The translations under genes and the position numbers were made by a program. 64,000 nt of DNA from Bifidobacterium sp. ESL0728. GTDB taxonomy: Bacteria; Actinomycetota; Actinomycetes; Actinomycetales; Bifidobacteriaceae. Positions 16,951-26,209 of this stretch are shown here, one piece after another (position 1 is the stretch's first letter; each line of letters opens with the position of its first letter). The notes under the pieces were generated by a model that saw only the letters and a program-made list of their open reading frames with translations, did not search any database and was not told the origin of the DNA. Location: assembly GCF_029392015.1 (NCBI RefSeq), contig NZ_CP113925.1, forward strand, positions 1,984,001 through 2,048,000, read 5' to 3'.

Positions 16951-18234
16951 TTATCGTTTAGTCTCTTTCGAAATATCCTCAGCAATAATCTTCCCAATTC
17001 TGTGAGGTATGCCGACAACTAAAGCGTTGCCCATGCAGAAGGCACGGTGACCGTCGCTCATGCCATCATTGGTCCAACCTTTGGGGAACATCTGCAACTG
17101 GTCCAACTCATCAGGAACTAGACGCCTCAAACTTCCATTCTGTGCCATCACTACGTGCTTCATGCGGCTTGGACCGGAACCACCTTCACTCGTGAGAATC
17201 GTTCTGGAAGGCTTGTCCAAATCATCTGGAAAACCCATAGCCCCTTCTGAATAATTGTATTTGAAACCTTTCGATGTGACCCGTTCTTCGTGCTTGGCAC
17301 CTTTGAGGTATGTCCATTGAGCAATGGAACCGGAATCGATATAGTAACTTTCAGGAACTTCTTTATCAGGAACCAAAATTTCCCTTAGTGTGGTTCGATG
17401 TCCTTCAAAATCAGGTGTTACCTTACTGGTAACGACATGTCCATCCTGCATAGCGCCGGCATTCTGGAAGAACGATGTCTTATCCCCAACACCAAAGTTC
17501 TCACTAACCTCAACTAAATCGGAGGATATATCCTTCTCTTCGGTTGACAGTTCATCGCCGGCGACAATCGGAAATGCCCTACGCATTACACCGGAGTCAA
17601 AAATCCGTGATTTGAGATTCCACTTCCCGGCAGATGCCTGTGCATAGATGTAAGTGCGACGCCGCTTCTGTGGCATGCCATAATCCGCAGCATTGATGAC
17701 TCGCCACTCAACCGAATAGCCAAGAGCCGATAAACACGAAAGAATAATCGCGAAATCGCGACCACGTTGAGAAGCCGGCGATTTCAGCAGACGATCGACG
17801 TTCTCCAAAAGAACGTACTTAGGATGCTTCAGCTGCAGCATTCGCCGAATCTGCCACCAGAGCACACCCTTCTTGCCCTCGATGCCATCCGCCTGAGACA
17901 GAGTTCTTGCCACGGAATAATCCTGGCAAGGAAAACCACCAACCAACATATCAAAATCAGGAATTTCGCGCTTTCCTGCTTCCACTTCATCCAGCACTCT
18001 AGTGATGTCTTCGTTGATGCAACTTCCTGCACCAAATCGGCTCTCATAACATCTCCATGCAAACTGTTTTGTCGGTGAGCCCATAGGTTCCCATTGATTA
18101 GCCCAAATGGTTTTGAAAGGCCCAGCTGAATCGAGGTGGAATTCCTTATGCTCCGGATTGTCATAGCCATCAAGGCCAAGTCTAAAACCACCAACGCCTG
18201 CAAACATCTCGGCGACCTTAATTTCCTTGGTCAT
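16951..18234 (-). CDS. DNA (cytosine-5-)-methyltransferase of the Sau3AI-like R-M pair
   Basis: A 427-aa C5-methyltransferase that protects host DNA from the adjacent nuclease. Motifs: I MFAGVGGFRLGLDG; IV GGFPCQDYS with catalytic Cys103; VI LLENVDRLLKSPASQRGRD; VIII MPQKRRRTYIYA; a target-recognition region of about 170 residues between VIII and IX; IX GSLRRLVPDELDQLQMFP; X MGNALVVGIPHRIG. AAAGGG is four bases before the ATG. Upstream gene of the pair, so methylation can precede cutting; the two genes are separated by 56 bases. The likely site is GATC with 5-methylcytosine, as for M.Sau3AI. A 20-bp palindrome at 18306-18325 may be its operator. Confidence 0.92.
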   Translation of the reverse strand: MTKEIKVAEMFAGVGGFRLGLDGYDNPEHKEFHLDSAGPFKTIWANQWEPMGSPTKQFAWRCYESRFGAGSCINEDITRVLDEVEAGKREIPDFDMLVGGFPCQDYSVARTLSQADGIEGKKGVLWWQIRRMLQLKHPKYVLLENVDRLLKSPASQRGRDFAIILSCLSALGYSVEWRVINAADYGMPQKRRRTYIYAQASAGKWNLKSRIFDSGVMRRAFPIVAGDELSTEEKDISSDLVEVSENFGVGDKTSFFQNAGAMQDGHVVTSKVTPDFEGHRTTLREILVPDKEVPESYYIDSGSIAQWTYLKGAKHEERVTSKGFKYNYSEGAMGFPDDLDKPSRTILTSEGGSGPSRMKHVVMAQNGSLRRLVPDELDQLQMFPKGWTNDGMSDGHRAFCMGNALVVGIPHRIGKIIAEDISKETKR

Positions 18235-18305
18235 GGCACCCTTTCGATCCGAACATTTGTTCTATTTACATTTTAAATTATATGCCAATCCCGACAAAAG
18301 ATCAA

Positions 18306-18325
18306 GCTCCTATCACGATAGGAGC
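18306..18325. promoter_or_regulatory. 20-bp palindrome upstream of methyltransferase
   Basis: GCTCCTATC at 18306-18314 pairs with GATAGGAGC at 18317-18325, loop AC. At 72 bp upstream of the methyltransferase start it is suitably placed to be an operator; a role is inferred. Confidence 0.5.
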
Positions 18326-18610
18326 CGACATTGCGGACAGCAAAATGCAAAACTCTAGCACTCGCAGACAACGGAGATGCCAAATCTTACGGGCGTGCGG
18401 ACGAAAGTGCGGTACACCGATAGATATATTCCCATTAGCACCCTCACGCGTAAGTGAAGGTCAGCGGGTCATGACTGGCACCAGATGGAGCCCGCCAGTC
18501 AGCGGCGAAGTCAGCACACTCCGCTTCTGTATCGAATCATCTATCGAAAAATCATAAAATGAGATTTGCCATACAAAAAGCGTCGCAAAAAATCTTATTT
18601 TAGGTGCTAA
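18326..18610. other. Intergenic region, no gene seen
   Basis: AT-rich segment between the R-M pair and the second ATPase remnant. Open frames are short, without ribosome sites or recognisable content. Probably insertion or deletion debris at the edge of the R-M island. Confidence 0.45.
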
Positions 18611-19123
18611 AACGTCGCAGGACCGAATCTAAAGCCATGCCGCAACGTGACACAACCGGTGACACCGCTGAAAATCAATGAGCAGCATAATCTGATGAAA
18701 GTGTTCCTATGTGACGTAGGCTTGCTCGCCGCTTCAAGCATGGGCACGGCGCAACAAAAAATTCTCACAGGCGATCTAAGCGTCAACTGGGGCAGTTTTC
18801 TGGAGAATTTCATTGCACAGGAACTCACCGCGCATGGTTTCGATCTATATTATTACGACAAAGCCAGAATCAGCGAAATCGATTTCCTTCTACAATTTGA
18901 CGACGGCGTCTTGCCTCTTGAAGCAAAATCAGGCAAGAATTACACCACTCACACTTCCCTCGATAAGCTCATGTCACAAAAGGAGTGGAAACTGCCAAAA
19001 GCCCTTGTACTTTGCGGCGACAACACTTCAGTCGAGTATGAAACCGAACAGAAAGTCATTGCGGACATGCCGTGGTACATGACCATGTTCATCACTGACG
19101 ACGCCATCAATCAGCTCGGCTAA
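18611..19123 (+). pseudogene. Second DUF4143 ATPase, C-terminal remnant
   Basis: The frame reads from about 18611 to 19123 and matches the C-terminal half of a different DUF4143 ATPase: PLKINEQHNLMKVFLCDVGLLAA, WGSFLENFIAQEL, YYYDKARISEIDFLL and LPLEAKSGKN, the PD-(D/E)XK-like region. The Walker motifs and linker are absent. It is not the other half of the remnant at 14880, because both carry the same domain. A GTG at 18647 would give a 158-aa frame, but there is no ribosome site. With the 14880 remnant it brackets the R-M pair, so the island may have replaced or disrupted a larger defence-like locus. Confidence 0.8.
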
Positions 19124-19140
19124 CCGAATTTTAACCAACA

Positions 19141-19231
19141 TGGCCGGCCTTGCCGCATAGACAAGGCCGGCCAATGCCGATTATTGCAATCACGCTTCGG
19201 TGCTGGTTGCGTCTGACACCAGCGCCGAAGC
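19141..19231. terminator. Two successive hairpins between ATPase remnant and alcohol dehydrogenase
   Basis: Hairpin one: TGGCCGGCCTTG (19141-19152) with CAAGGCCGGCCA (19162-19173). Hairpin two: GCTTCGGtGCTGGT (19194-19207) with ACCAGCgCCGAAGC (19218-19231). Neither has a strong T tract, but they sit between convergent genes and hairpin two lies 7 bases past the dehydrogenase stop, as expected for terminators. Confidence 0.6.
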
Positions 19232-19237
19232 AAGCAA

Positions 19238-20353
19238 TCAGAACTCAGTGATGACCGAGCGGATGACCTCGCCGTTCTTGAGCTGGACATAGGCATCATC
19301 GATCTGGCTCAGGTTGATGTGCTGGCTAATCAGGTCATGAACGTTCAGACGGCCGTCGACGGCAAGGTCGGCATACATCGGGATATCATGCTTGATGTTG
19401 GTCGAACCCATCCAAACGCCCTTCAGGCCACGCTGGTGAACCAAGAGGTCGGCCGGGTTGATCTCGAGAGTGATCGTTGCGTCGGGCTTGGCCAGGCCGA
19501 TGCAGTAGGCGTTGCCGTCCACTCCGAGCATATCCCAGCACTGCTTCATCGTCGGAGCCATACCGATGGCCTCGAACGCCTCATCAACGCCGCCGTTCGT
19601 CAGCTCGCGTACCTTGGCGACCGGATCCTCGTTCCTCGAATTGATGACATCAGTCGCACCGAACTTCTTCGCGAACTCCAGCTTGTTATCAAACACGTCG
19701 ATGGCGATGATCCTCTTGGCGCCGCAGATACGAGCGCCGGAAATCATGTTGAGGCCAATACCGCCGGTACCGACGACGGCAACCGTGTCGCCAGGACGGA
19801 CGTGCGCGGTGTTGATCGCGGCACCAGCGCCGGTAATGGTGGCGCAGCCGATGCAGGCAGCCTGATCCCACGGCACCTCATTGTTGACCACAGCCAATTG
19901 ATTCTCGTGAATCAATGCTTTCTCGGCGAAACCGCCGGTGCCAAACGCCTGGGTGATCGGACGACCATCAGGGAACGACAGACGCGGCTTCTCGCCAGGC
20001 TTGCGCACGCACTCCTGCTGCTGCGAGCAGGACTGCGGATGACCGTTCAGACAGTCGGCGCAATGGCCGCACACCTGCTCAAGAGAAGCGACGACGTGAT
20101 CGCCGACCTTAATGCCTTCGACTTCGGGACCTACAGCTTCCACAATGCCGGCGACCTCATGGCCGATCACGGCCGGGAACGGGAAGAACTGGTCATCGTC
20201 CTCCACCAGATGCAAATCCGAATGGCACAGACCGGATGCCTGAACATCCACCAGCACCTCAGCCCCGATAGGATCGTCGATAACGATATCTTCCGGCTGG
20301 GCGAATCCCTTGCCAATTCCATAGGCAACTGACGCTTTGATTGTTTGTGGCAT
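19238..20353 (-). CDS. Zinc-dependent alcohol dehydrogenase (MDR family)
   Basis: A 371-aa medium-chain dehydrogenase, oxidising alcohols or reducing aldehydes with NAD(P). Catalytic zinc: Cys in SGLCHSDLH and His in IGHEVAGIV. The structural zinc site is VCGHCADCLNGHPQSC with four Cys. Cofactor loop: VAVVGTGGIGLNMISGA, with Asp in IAIDVFD suggesting NAD preference. The start at 20353 has AAGGAG six bases upstream; the longer frame at 20407 is less likely. Upstream lie a dyad and direct repeats that probably control it. Possible roles are ethanol or aldehyde metabolism; the substrate is not fixed by sequence. Confidence 0.92.
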   Translation of the reverse strand: MPQTIKASVAYGIGKGFAQPEDIVIDDPIGAEVLVDVQASGLCHSDLHLVEDDDQFFPFPAVIGHEVAGIVEAVGPEVEGIKVGDHVVASLEQVCGHCADCLNGHPQSCSQQQECVRKPGEKPRLSFPDGRPITQAFGTGGFAEKALIHENQLAVVNNEVPWDQAACIGCATITGAGAAINTAHVRPGDTVAVVGTGGIGLNMISGARICGAKRIIAIDVFDNKLEFAKKFGATDVINSRNEDPVAKVRELTNGGVDEAFEAIGMAPTMKQCWDMLGVDGNAYCIGLAKPDATITLEINPADLLVHQRGLKGVWMGSTNIKHDIPMYADLAVDGRLNVHDLISQHINLSQIDDAYVQLKNGEVIRSVITEF

Positions 20354-20520
20354 AATATGCTCCTTTGCGATATTTGCAGGAAACGGTTGTAACCTGACTA
20401 TTGTCATGATTCCTGAAATCGAAGGATGCGCGAGCGGTCATTGTTCACCGGCAACCGATTACGAAATCAAATAACAATATCTGAATTGTATCCTCTTCGG
20501 CCATTATCGGCACCACGAAT

Positions 20521-20607
20521 AAGTGACCTCCATCACTTTTCCTGAATTTTTATTCAACAAACCCATACCATTAGCGGCATTTCAGGCTTTATTGTTGGCA
20601 TTTCAGG
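20521..20607. promoter_or_regulatory. Dyad plus 21-bp-spaced direct repeats upstream of alcohol dehydrogenase
   Basis: AAGTGA-N6-TCACTT is a perfect dyad at 20521-20538. GGCATTTCAGG occurs at 20576-20586 and 20597-20607, exactly 21 bp apart. Both lie in the 407-bp region between the dehydrogenase start and the aldo/keto reductase stop and are probable operators. Nothing gene-like was found elsewhere in that gap. Confidence 0.6.
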
Positions 20608-20760
20608 AACACAAAGATGCCCATCAGGTAAATTGAAAAGTACCGAAAAACGCAACATATATGCAGAATACGCGTAATGCAATGCAATCATTGTTGCTGT
20701 CTTTCTCAACAAAGGCTGCAGCGTATCAAAACGATTGTCACGCTCTTCTGCCGGACGTCA

Positions 20761-21642
20761 TCAGGCATAGGTGAAGGTCATCGGATCGTGACCAGCACGA
20801 GTAGGGCCGTCGAGCGCATCAATCTGCGCATGCTCATCTGGGCTCAGAGCAAAGCCAAAGAGGTCGAGGTTTTCGCGCTGGCGGGCCGCGTGGACAGACT
20901 TGGGGATGACAATCGTACCGTTTTCGATATGCCAACGCAGGATGACTTGGGCGGGCGAAACGTTGTGCGCTGCAGCGATGCGAGCGATGGTACCGTCGCC
21001 GGCGTTGAGGTCGGCTCCGCGGGCCATAGGCGAATAGGCTTCCACCGCAATTCCATGTTCACGGCAAAAAGCGACCACCTCACGCTGCTGCCAGGTCGGA
21101 TGCAGCTCGATCTGATCAACCGTTGGCCACTCCCCTGTTTCGCGATGCAGACGCTCGAGATGTTCGGGCAGGAAATTGCAAACGCCGAGCGTACGCACAC
21201 GTCCCTCGTCGCGCAGCTTTGTGAACGCCTTCCATGTTTCCCCGGAACGCCAGTTGAACGGCGTCGGCCAATGCAGCATGTACATGTCGACATAGTCAAG
21301 ACGTAAATCCCCTAATTGGCGATCGAAGGCTTTAAGAGCGCTGTCGTAGCCCTGCTCGGAATCCTTGAGTTTGGTGGTCACCCACAGTGTTTTACGAGGC
21401 TGGCCGGTATTGAAACCGGTTTCCGCGAGCGCACGCCCAACGCCCGGTTCGTTGTTGTAGCCTGCAGCGGCATCGATATGGCGATATCCGACCTCAAGCC
21501 CAGACTTGACGACGCCGGTCACCTCATCATCGCCGATACGCAGCATGCCGAGGCCAATCTGCGGAATCCGGTTGCCGTCGCTTAACGTAATATCTGGGAT
21601 TTTCGTTACCGTTCCAACGGTTTCTTCAGCGTTCACCGTCAT
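20761..21642 (-). CDS. Aldo/keto reductase
   Basis: NADPH-dependent (beta/alpha)8-barrel reductase of about 293 aa. Family sites: PQIGLGMLRI, GYRHIDAAAGYNNEPGVG (catalytic Asp and Tyr), WVTTKLKD (Lys) and LDYVDMYMLHWP (His), then the closing IPKSVHAAR. It reduces aldehydes, methylglyoxal or ketones; bifidobacterial members are 2,5-diketo-gluconate-reductase-like. Start is ambiguous: the ATG at 21642 has only two bases after AAGGAG, while GTG at 21636 is spaced 8 bases and may be the true start. A single gene on the same strand as the alcohol dehydrogenase but 400 bp upstream of it; it may act on the same aldehydes. Confidence 0.9.
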   Translation of the reverse strand: MTVNAEETVGTVTKIPDITLSDGNRIPQIGLGMLRIGDDEVTGVVKSGLEVGYRHIDAAAGYNNEPGVGRALAETGFNTGQPRKTLWVTTKLKDSEQGYDSALKAFDRQLGDLRLDYVDMYMLHWPTPFNWRSGETWKAFTKLRDEGRVRTLGVCNFLPEHLERLHRETGEWPTVDQIELHPTWQQREVVAFCREHGIAVEAYSPMARGADLNAGDGTIARIAAAHNVSPAQVILRWHIENGTIVIPKSVHAARQRENLDLFGFALSPDEHAQIDALDGPTRAGHDPMTFTYA

Positions 21643-21704
21643 CGCTCCTTTTGTTGTCAACTGATATCCAGACTACTAGCCGACCCAGTCCAGCCAACCA
21701 ATGG

Positions 21705-21877
21705 GAATGAACGGTTTCCGGCATCTGCAAACGCCCATACCGAAGAATAATCACTGATGGACGCTAAACGACCAATTTCTTGCATCCAGAACACCCAAGG
21801 AAGAAAACGGCCGCTGACAGGCACTAAACGGCCAGTTTCCAGCATCCAGCAACGCCCAAGCAAAAACGGTCACTGAG
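21705..21877. repeat. Tandem ~61-bp imperfect repeats
   Basis: About three copies with GCATC at 21721, 21782 and 21842 (spacing 61 and 60). Shared blocks: TTTCCAGCATC, CGGCCA, AACGCCCAAG, CACTGA. The same blocks occur at 35.2 and 39.3 kb. The plus strand has no coding signs, and a repetitive minus-strand frame has no ribosome site. Fills the 361-bp gap between the ABC exporter stop and the aldo/keto reductase. Confidence 0.85.
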
Positions 21878-21878
21878 A

Positions 21879-21920
21879 AATATCCACTCATGAATATCCA
21901 CTCATGAATATCCACTCATG
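21879..21920. repeat. Three perfect 14-bp tandem repeats
   Basis: AATATCCACTCATG is repeated three times without interruption at 21879, 21893 and 21907. A slippage-prone microsatellite beside the 61-bp array. Confidence 0.9.
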
Positions 21921-22003
21921 GTTTTGCGTAATCAACCAACGGCAAACAAAGAACCGACGCGGACGGAACCGGCGGAATCGAACACCGCCTCGCTTCTATG
22001 TGC

Positions 22004-25000
22004 CTAGAGCGTGATGACACGGTCGGCAATCTGCATCGTGGAGGCGCGATGCGAGACCAGCACGATGGAAACCGGACGTTCGTTGGCGAGCGTATTGATC
22101 GAATGGAGGATGACCGATTCATTCAGGGCGTCGACACGGCTCGTGGGCTCATCAAAAAGCACCAACGACGCTCCGGTGAGGAAAATCCTGGCGAGGCTGA
22201 TGCGCTGTCGTTCGCCTTCGGAAAGTCTGGAGCCAAGCTCGCCTACCTGCGTATCCAAACCATCCGGCAGCGCATTGATGACGTTGTCGATCGAAGCACG
22301 TTGAAGCGCCTGATGCATGTCCGAATCTTTGGCATGCGGGTCGGCGACCAAGAGATTGTCACGAATCGTACCGTCGAAAAGATACGTATCCTGATCCATC
22401 ATCGTCTCGACCCGACGGCGATAATGCGCTTCGACCTTCGGCAACGGCTCACCTGAGAACTCAACCGAACCGACCTGGGGGTCCCAATAGCGCATCATAA
22501 GCTTCAGAATCGTGGATTTGCCATGTCCTGACGGGCCCTGCACGCCAAGAATCCCGGAATGCAACGTCGTGAAGTCGAAGTCCTTCAACACCAACGCGGA
22601 AGCGGGAACCGAAGTCGAGCCTGCCGAGGAAAGCGGGTAGCCAAAGGTCACATCCTTCAGCGAGACGGTTTCGAATTTCGGCTTGTCCTTTCCGGTCTCC
22701 TGCACTGCCGGCGTTTCGTCGAACAGCGCAAACATGCGCCTGGCAGCCGCCAATGGCTGGTTCAAGCTACCCGGCAAATCGCTCAACGCGAGGGTGGGCC
22801 CGAAGGAACTGAAAACGAGCATCACCGCGACCACACACATGGCCATCGAAACAGAATCGGCCTGAACGATGCCGAACATGATCCTCACCGCAATGAAAGT
22901 GGCAACGACGACCGAAACCGCACCGAGACCTCCGAATACGCCGTCCTTGCGGCTCAGCCTGCTTTCGAAAAGCCATAGATTCTTGTCTTCGGCGATGATG
23001 TCGGCAAGACGCCGGCGGCCTTGGTTGAACCTGATGATTTCATCCATGCCGTGCATATCGTCAACGAGTCTGTCGCCGAGTTTGCCGGAATCGGAGCGAA
23101 TTCGCGCGCCGATTCCGCGCACATTGCCGGCATACAGACGCGGCAGAACGAGTCCGACGAAGAGGTGGGCGACAATCAGCAAGAGCGCGAACCATGGATC
23201 GAGGGTGAACAGCGCCACCGCGAACACCACCGAAGTGGTCACTGCGATGATCACCGGAGAAATGGCGTGGGCAAAGAAAGTCTCAAGCAACTCGACGTCG
23301 GAGGTCACCAAAGTGGTGAGCCCACCTTTGCCTCGCCCGGCCAGTTTTGCCGGGGCAAGACGGCGGAGTGCTTCGAAGGCCTTCGAGCGGAAGAGCGAAA
23401 CCACACGGAAACTCATCTCGTGGTTCATGTATTCCTCGGCATAATGCATCAGGCTTTTCGCAATGGCACACACCACGACGGCAACAAGTGCGAAGGCGAT
23501 GCTCACATTCCAAACAGGATGGCCAAGGATCGCCATCAACGCCAGCACCCCAAACACGGGCAGGAAGGTTTCCGCAAGTCTCGCGATGGTCCCGCACAGG
23601 CACGCGCCGACGATGAATGGAGTCAGCCGTCCGACACAACCAAGCAGCCTCAACGTAAGATGGAATGTCCCCATTTCTTTGTTCTCACCGTGGGGACGAT
23701 TGGCGACATCGAGTATCGCATCGGTTTCATCACGACGTTTTGCCGGTTCGTGAGAACGCGTTCCATCGGAATGTCTGCTCCCGGCAGTGGCGGAAGCGGA
23801 ATTTGCCATAGCCTTCGCCAAAGGTGTGTGAGCACGCGCCGCTTCCGTTTTCTTGAGTTTGCCTTTCATGGGTTTTCCGGTGGAATCAGAGGCCGATAGG
23901 TGACGCACCTGCCGCGTATCCACCTTGGATTGTTCGGCGTCTCTGGCCCCGGACCGACGGCCATAATCGTCAAAATCATCGTGGCCCTGATAATCAAGCA
24001 AGGCGAAATCAAATGGCCTGCGCACCTTGGGATTCGCGGACTGCGGCCTGGCATAGGCGCTTCCCCAGCTGTTTCGATGCGAGACATGCTCGATCGACGC
24101 CTGGGTCGCGAACATCGTGGCGTAACGGCCACGGCTTTCCATGAGCTCGTCGTGGGTTCCGGTTTCAACGACCCGACCGGAGTCAAGCACCACGATATTG
24201 CTGGCATCTCTGGCCTGGGTCAGGCGATGGGTGATGACGATGACCGTACGGGTTCTGGCCAAGTCGCGAATCGCCACATCAATGAGCTGCTCGCTTTCGG
24301 CGTCAACGCTGCTCGTGGCTTCGTCGAAAACGTAGATCGGGCTGTCACGCAGCAGAGCCCTGGCGATGGCGAGACGCTGGCGCTGGCCACCGGAAAGATT
24401 GTCGGCTTCCGGTTCGATACGCATATCAAGACGCTGGGGCTGGGAATAGACGAAATCGTCGATATGGGCGCCTTCGAGGGCCAGCCACATCTCGTTGGCC
24501 GTGGCGTCCGGCTTCGCCATCAACAGATTCTCTCGGAGGGAACCGGTGAATAGATGACTTCGGGAATCGACCATCGTCACCGCGTCGCACAGTGATCTGT
24601 TCTTGAGGCTGTGCAGCTCGCAGCTACCCACGCTTCCCAGCACCCGGTAACCCAAGCGGATGGAACCCTGATAATCGTTGCGTGTGCCGGCAATCAACGC
24701 ACCGATGGTGGATTTGCCCGAACCGCTCACCCCGACAATGGCGGTAAAACCGTTCGCCCGTGCGGTGAAACTGACACCTTCCAAAGCTTTGTGACCGGTC
24801 GAATCGTTTTTCTTTCCGCGCCCGGCCGTGTTCTTTGCGGCAGTGTCGTTATCAACGACACCTTTATTGTCAGACACCGCTTTATCAACCGCCGGATCAA
24901 TCGGTTTGTATGTGTAATCGACATTTCGGAAAGTAATCGAGCAATCCTCGACACCTTGCGGCAATGCAGACTGCCCGTCACCGATTGCCGGGACGTCCAG

Positions 25001-25996
25001 CATGGCATAAATCCGTTTAATCGAAGCCAGCCCATTCATCGCAGTGTCGGAGCAGGAGGAAAGCTTACGCAGCGGCACGAAGAAGCTCACCGAAAGCAGG
25101 ATGGCCACCAATGCTGCAGGAAGCTTCAGATGTCCGCTTGCCACCTGCCAGATGACAATGGCGATGGCACCGGCGGTGGCTCCGTACGAAACCAAATCCA
25201 GAGCCAGACGCGCACGCAGTTCGAGGTGAAGAACTTTCATGGATGTCTTGCGGAAACCCTCGGATTTCCGATCCATGCGACTCGCTGCGGCTTCATCGGC
25301 GTCGAAAGTCTTCAACGTTTCCAACCCTTGGACGTTGTCAAGGAACGTGGCACCCATATCAGTATATGTTTCCCAGTATTTACCGAATGCTCGTGTCGTC
25401 GCCACAGACACCCACCAGACAATCGCGACGATAATCGGGACACAAACCAGAAGCAGACCCGCAGTGGGTGCGTTCAGCGGCAGGATCGCGACGAAGAGCG
25501 TCAGAGGCGCAAGAACGGCGAAAATGAGCTGCGGCAGATAGGTTTCGAAGAAACTCTGGATATGGTCGACGCCTTCACCCAGCGATTGCACCACGTCGGC
25601 GGTTTTCACATGTTCCGAATAGGTCGGTCCCAAGTCCAGCATTTTGTCGTAGAGACGTTCGCGCAGCGCTATCTTGACCCGCTCAGAGGCTTCGGTACCG
25701 AAGAAATGCGAGGCACGTATGGCCAGGTATTTGATGATCGCAACCACTACCAGCGCAAAGATGAAGGCCGAATAACCCTGCGGCACCGCCTGGAAATCCT
25801 TCAACAGCTTTTTGAGGATCGCCGGCTTGACATGGTCATTGGCGGAGGTGAGCACAGGAAAAAGATTACCGAGAAGGCCTACGGCGATGAACGCGAATCC
25901 GATATCCGCCAGCAGAGAGACCCAAAGGCTCAGCACTTTTGCGGCGACGAACGCGCCACTGCGCGGAACGAGGGTGAAGAGCCGACGATCGAACAT
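22004..25996 (-). CDS. Fused CydDC-like ABC exporter (two complete half-transporters)
   Basis: A 1330-aa protein joining two half-ABC exporters, each with a membrane domain followed by an ATPase. First ATPase: Walker A GVSGSGKST near residue 420, signature LSGGQRQRLA near 535, then Walker B FDEATSS. A hydrophilic charged linker runs at about 630-770. Second half: six-helix domain, Walker A GPSGHGKST near 1155 and the less common signature LSEGERQR near 1260, Walker B LFDEPTS. The two-domain CydD then CydC order fits the thiol (cysteine/glutathione) exporter family needed for cytochrome bd assembly, though no cyd genes are nearby and substrate is unproven. Start at 25996 has AAAGG seven bases upstream. 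A smaller insert lies just before the first Walker A. Confidence 0.85.
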   Translation of the reverse strand: MFDRRLFTLVPRSGAFVAAKVLSLWVSLLADIGFAFIAVGLLGNLFPVLTSANDHVKPAILKKLLKDFQAVPQGYSAFIFALVVVAIIKYLAIRASHFFGTEASERVKIALRERLYDKMLDLGPTYSEHVKTADVVQSLGEGVDHIQSFFETYLPQLIFAVLAPLTLFVAILPLNAPTAGLLLVCVPIIVAIVWWVSVATTRAFGKYWETYTDMGATFLDNVQGLETLKTFDADEAAASRMDRKSEGFRKTSMKVLHLELRARLALDLVSYGATAGAIAIVIWQVASGHLKLPAALVAILLSVSFFVPLRKLSSCSDTAMNGLASIKRIYAMLDVPAIGDGQSALPQGVEDCSITFRNVDYTYKPIDPAVDKAVSDNKGVVDNDTAAKNTAGRGKKNDSTGHKALEGVSFTARANGFTAIVGVSGSGKSTIGALIAGTRNDYQGSIRLGYRVLGSVGSCELHSLKNRSLCDAVTMVDSRSHLFTGSLRENLLMAKPDATANEMWLALEGAHIDDFVYSQPQRLDMRIEPEADNLSGGQRQRLAIARALLRDSPIYVFDEATSSVDAESEQLIDVAIRDLARTRTVIVITHRLTQARDASNIVVLDSGRVVETGTHDELMESRGRYATMFATQASIEHVSHRNSWGSAYARPQSANPKVRRPFDFALLDYQGHDDFDDYGRRSGARDAEQSKVDTRQVRHLSASDSTGKPMKGKLKKTEAARAHTPLAKAMANSASATAGSRHSDGTRSHEPAKRRDETDAILDVANRPHGENKEMGTFHLTLRLLGCVGRLTPFIVGACLCGTIARLAETFLPVFGVLALMAILGHPVWNVSIAFALVAVVVCAIAKSLMHYAEEYMNHEMSFRVVSLFRSKAFEALRRLAPAKLAGRGKGGLTTLVTSDVELLETFFAHAISPVIIAVTTSVVFAVALFTLDPWFALLLIVAHLFVGLVLPRLYAGNVRGIGARIRSDSGKLGDRLVDDMHGMDEIIRFNQGRRRLADIIAEDKNLWLFESRLSRKDGVFGGLGAVSVVVATFIAVRIMFGIVQADSVSMAMCVVAVMLVFSSFGPTLALSDLPGSLNQPLAAARRMFALFDETPAVQETGKDKPKFETVSLKDVTFGYPLSSAGSTSVPASALVLKDFDFTTLHSGILGVQGPSGHGKSTILKLMMRYWDPQVGSVEFSGEPLPKVEAHYRRRVETMMDQDTYLFDGTIRDNLLVADPHAKDSDMHQALQRASIDNVINALPDGLDTQVGELGSRLSEGERQRISLARIFLTGASLVLFDEPTSRVDALNESVILHSINTLANERPVSIVLVSHRASTMQIADRVITL

Positions 25997-26209
25997 AAAA
26001 GCACCTTTCCAGCGGCAATCCATGGCCCATACATCGAAAGGAAACGGGACGATGCATTCCATAAGAACGCCTATTACACAATACTGTAGGCCGAATACGA
26101 TGCTATCGGGAAGCGAAATTCATTACAAAAGCACTAAATTTATGCGAATGGCCGAGCCGGACAGAGTGCGCTGCCTAGTCAACGAAAGCCACCATGCCGA
26201 GCAAAACCC

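Noticed and set aside
21657..21863. Repetitive small minus-strand frame across the 61-bp array
   Set aside because: The repetition is explained by the DNA repeat; no ribosome site or conserved start.
24611..26089. 492-aa frame antisense to the CydDC-like exporter
   Set aside because: Shadow of the ABC exporter; low-complexity Arg/His/Gln composition.
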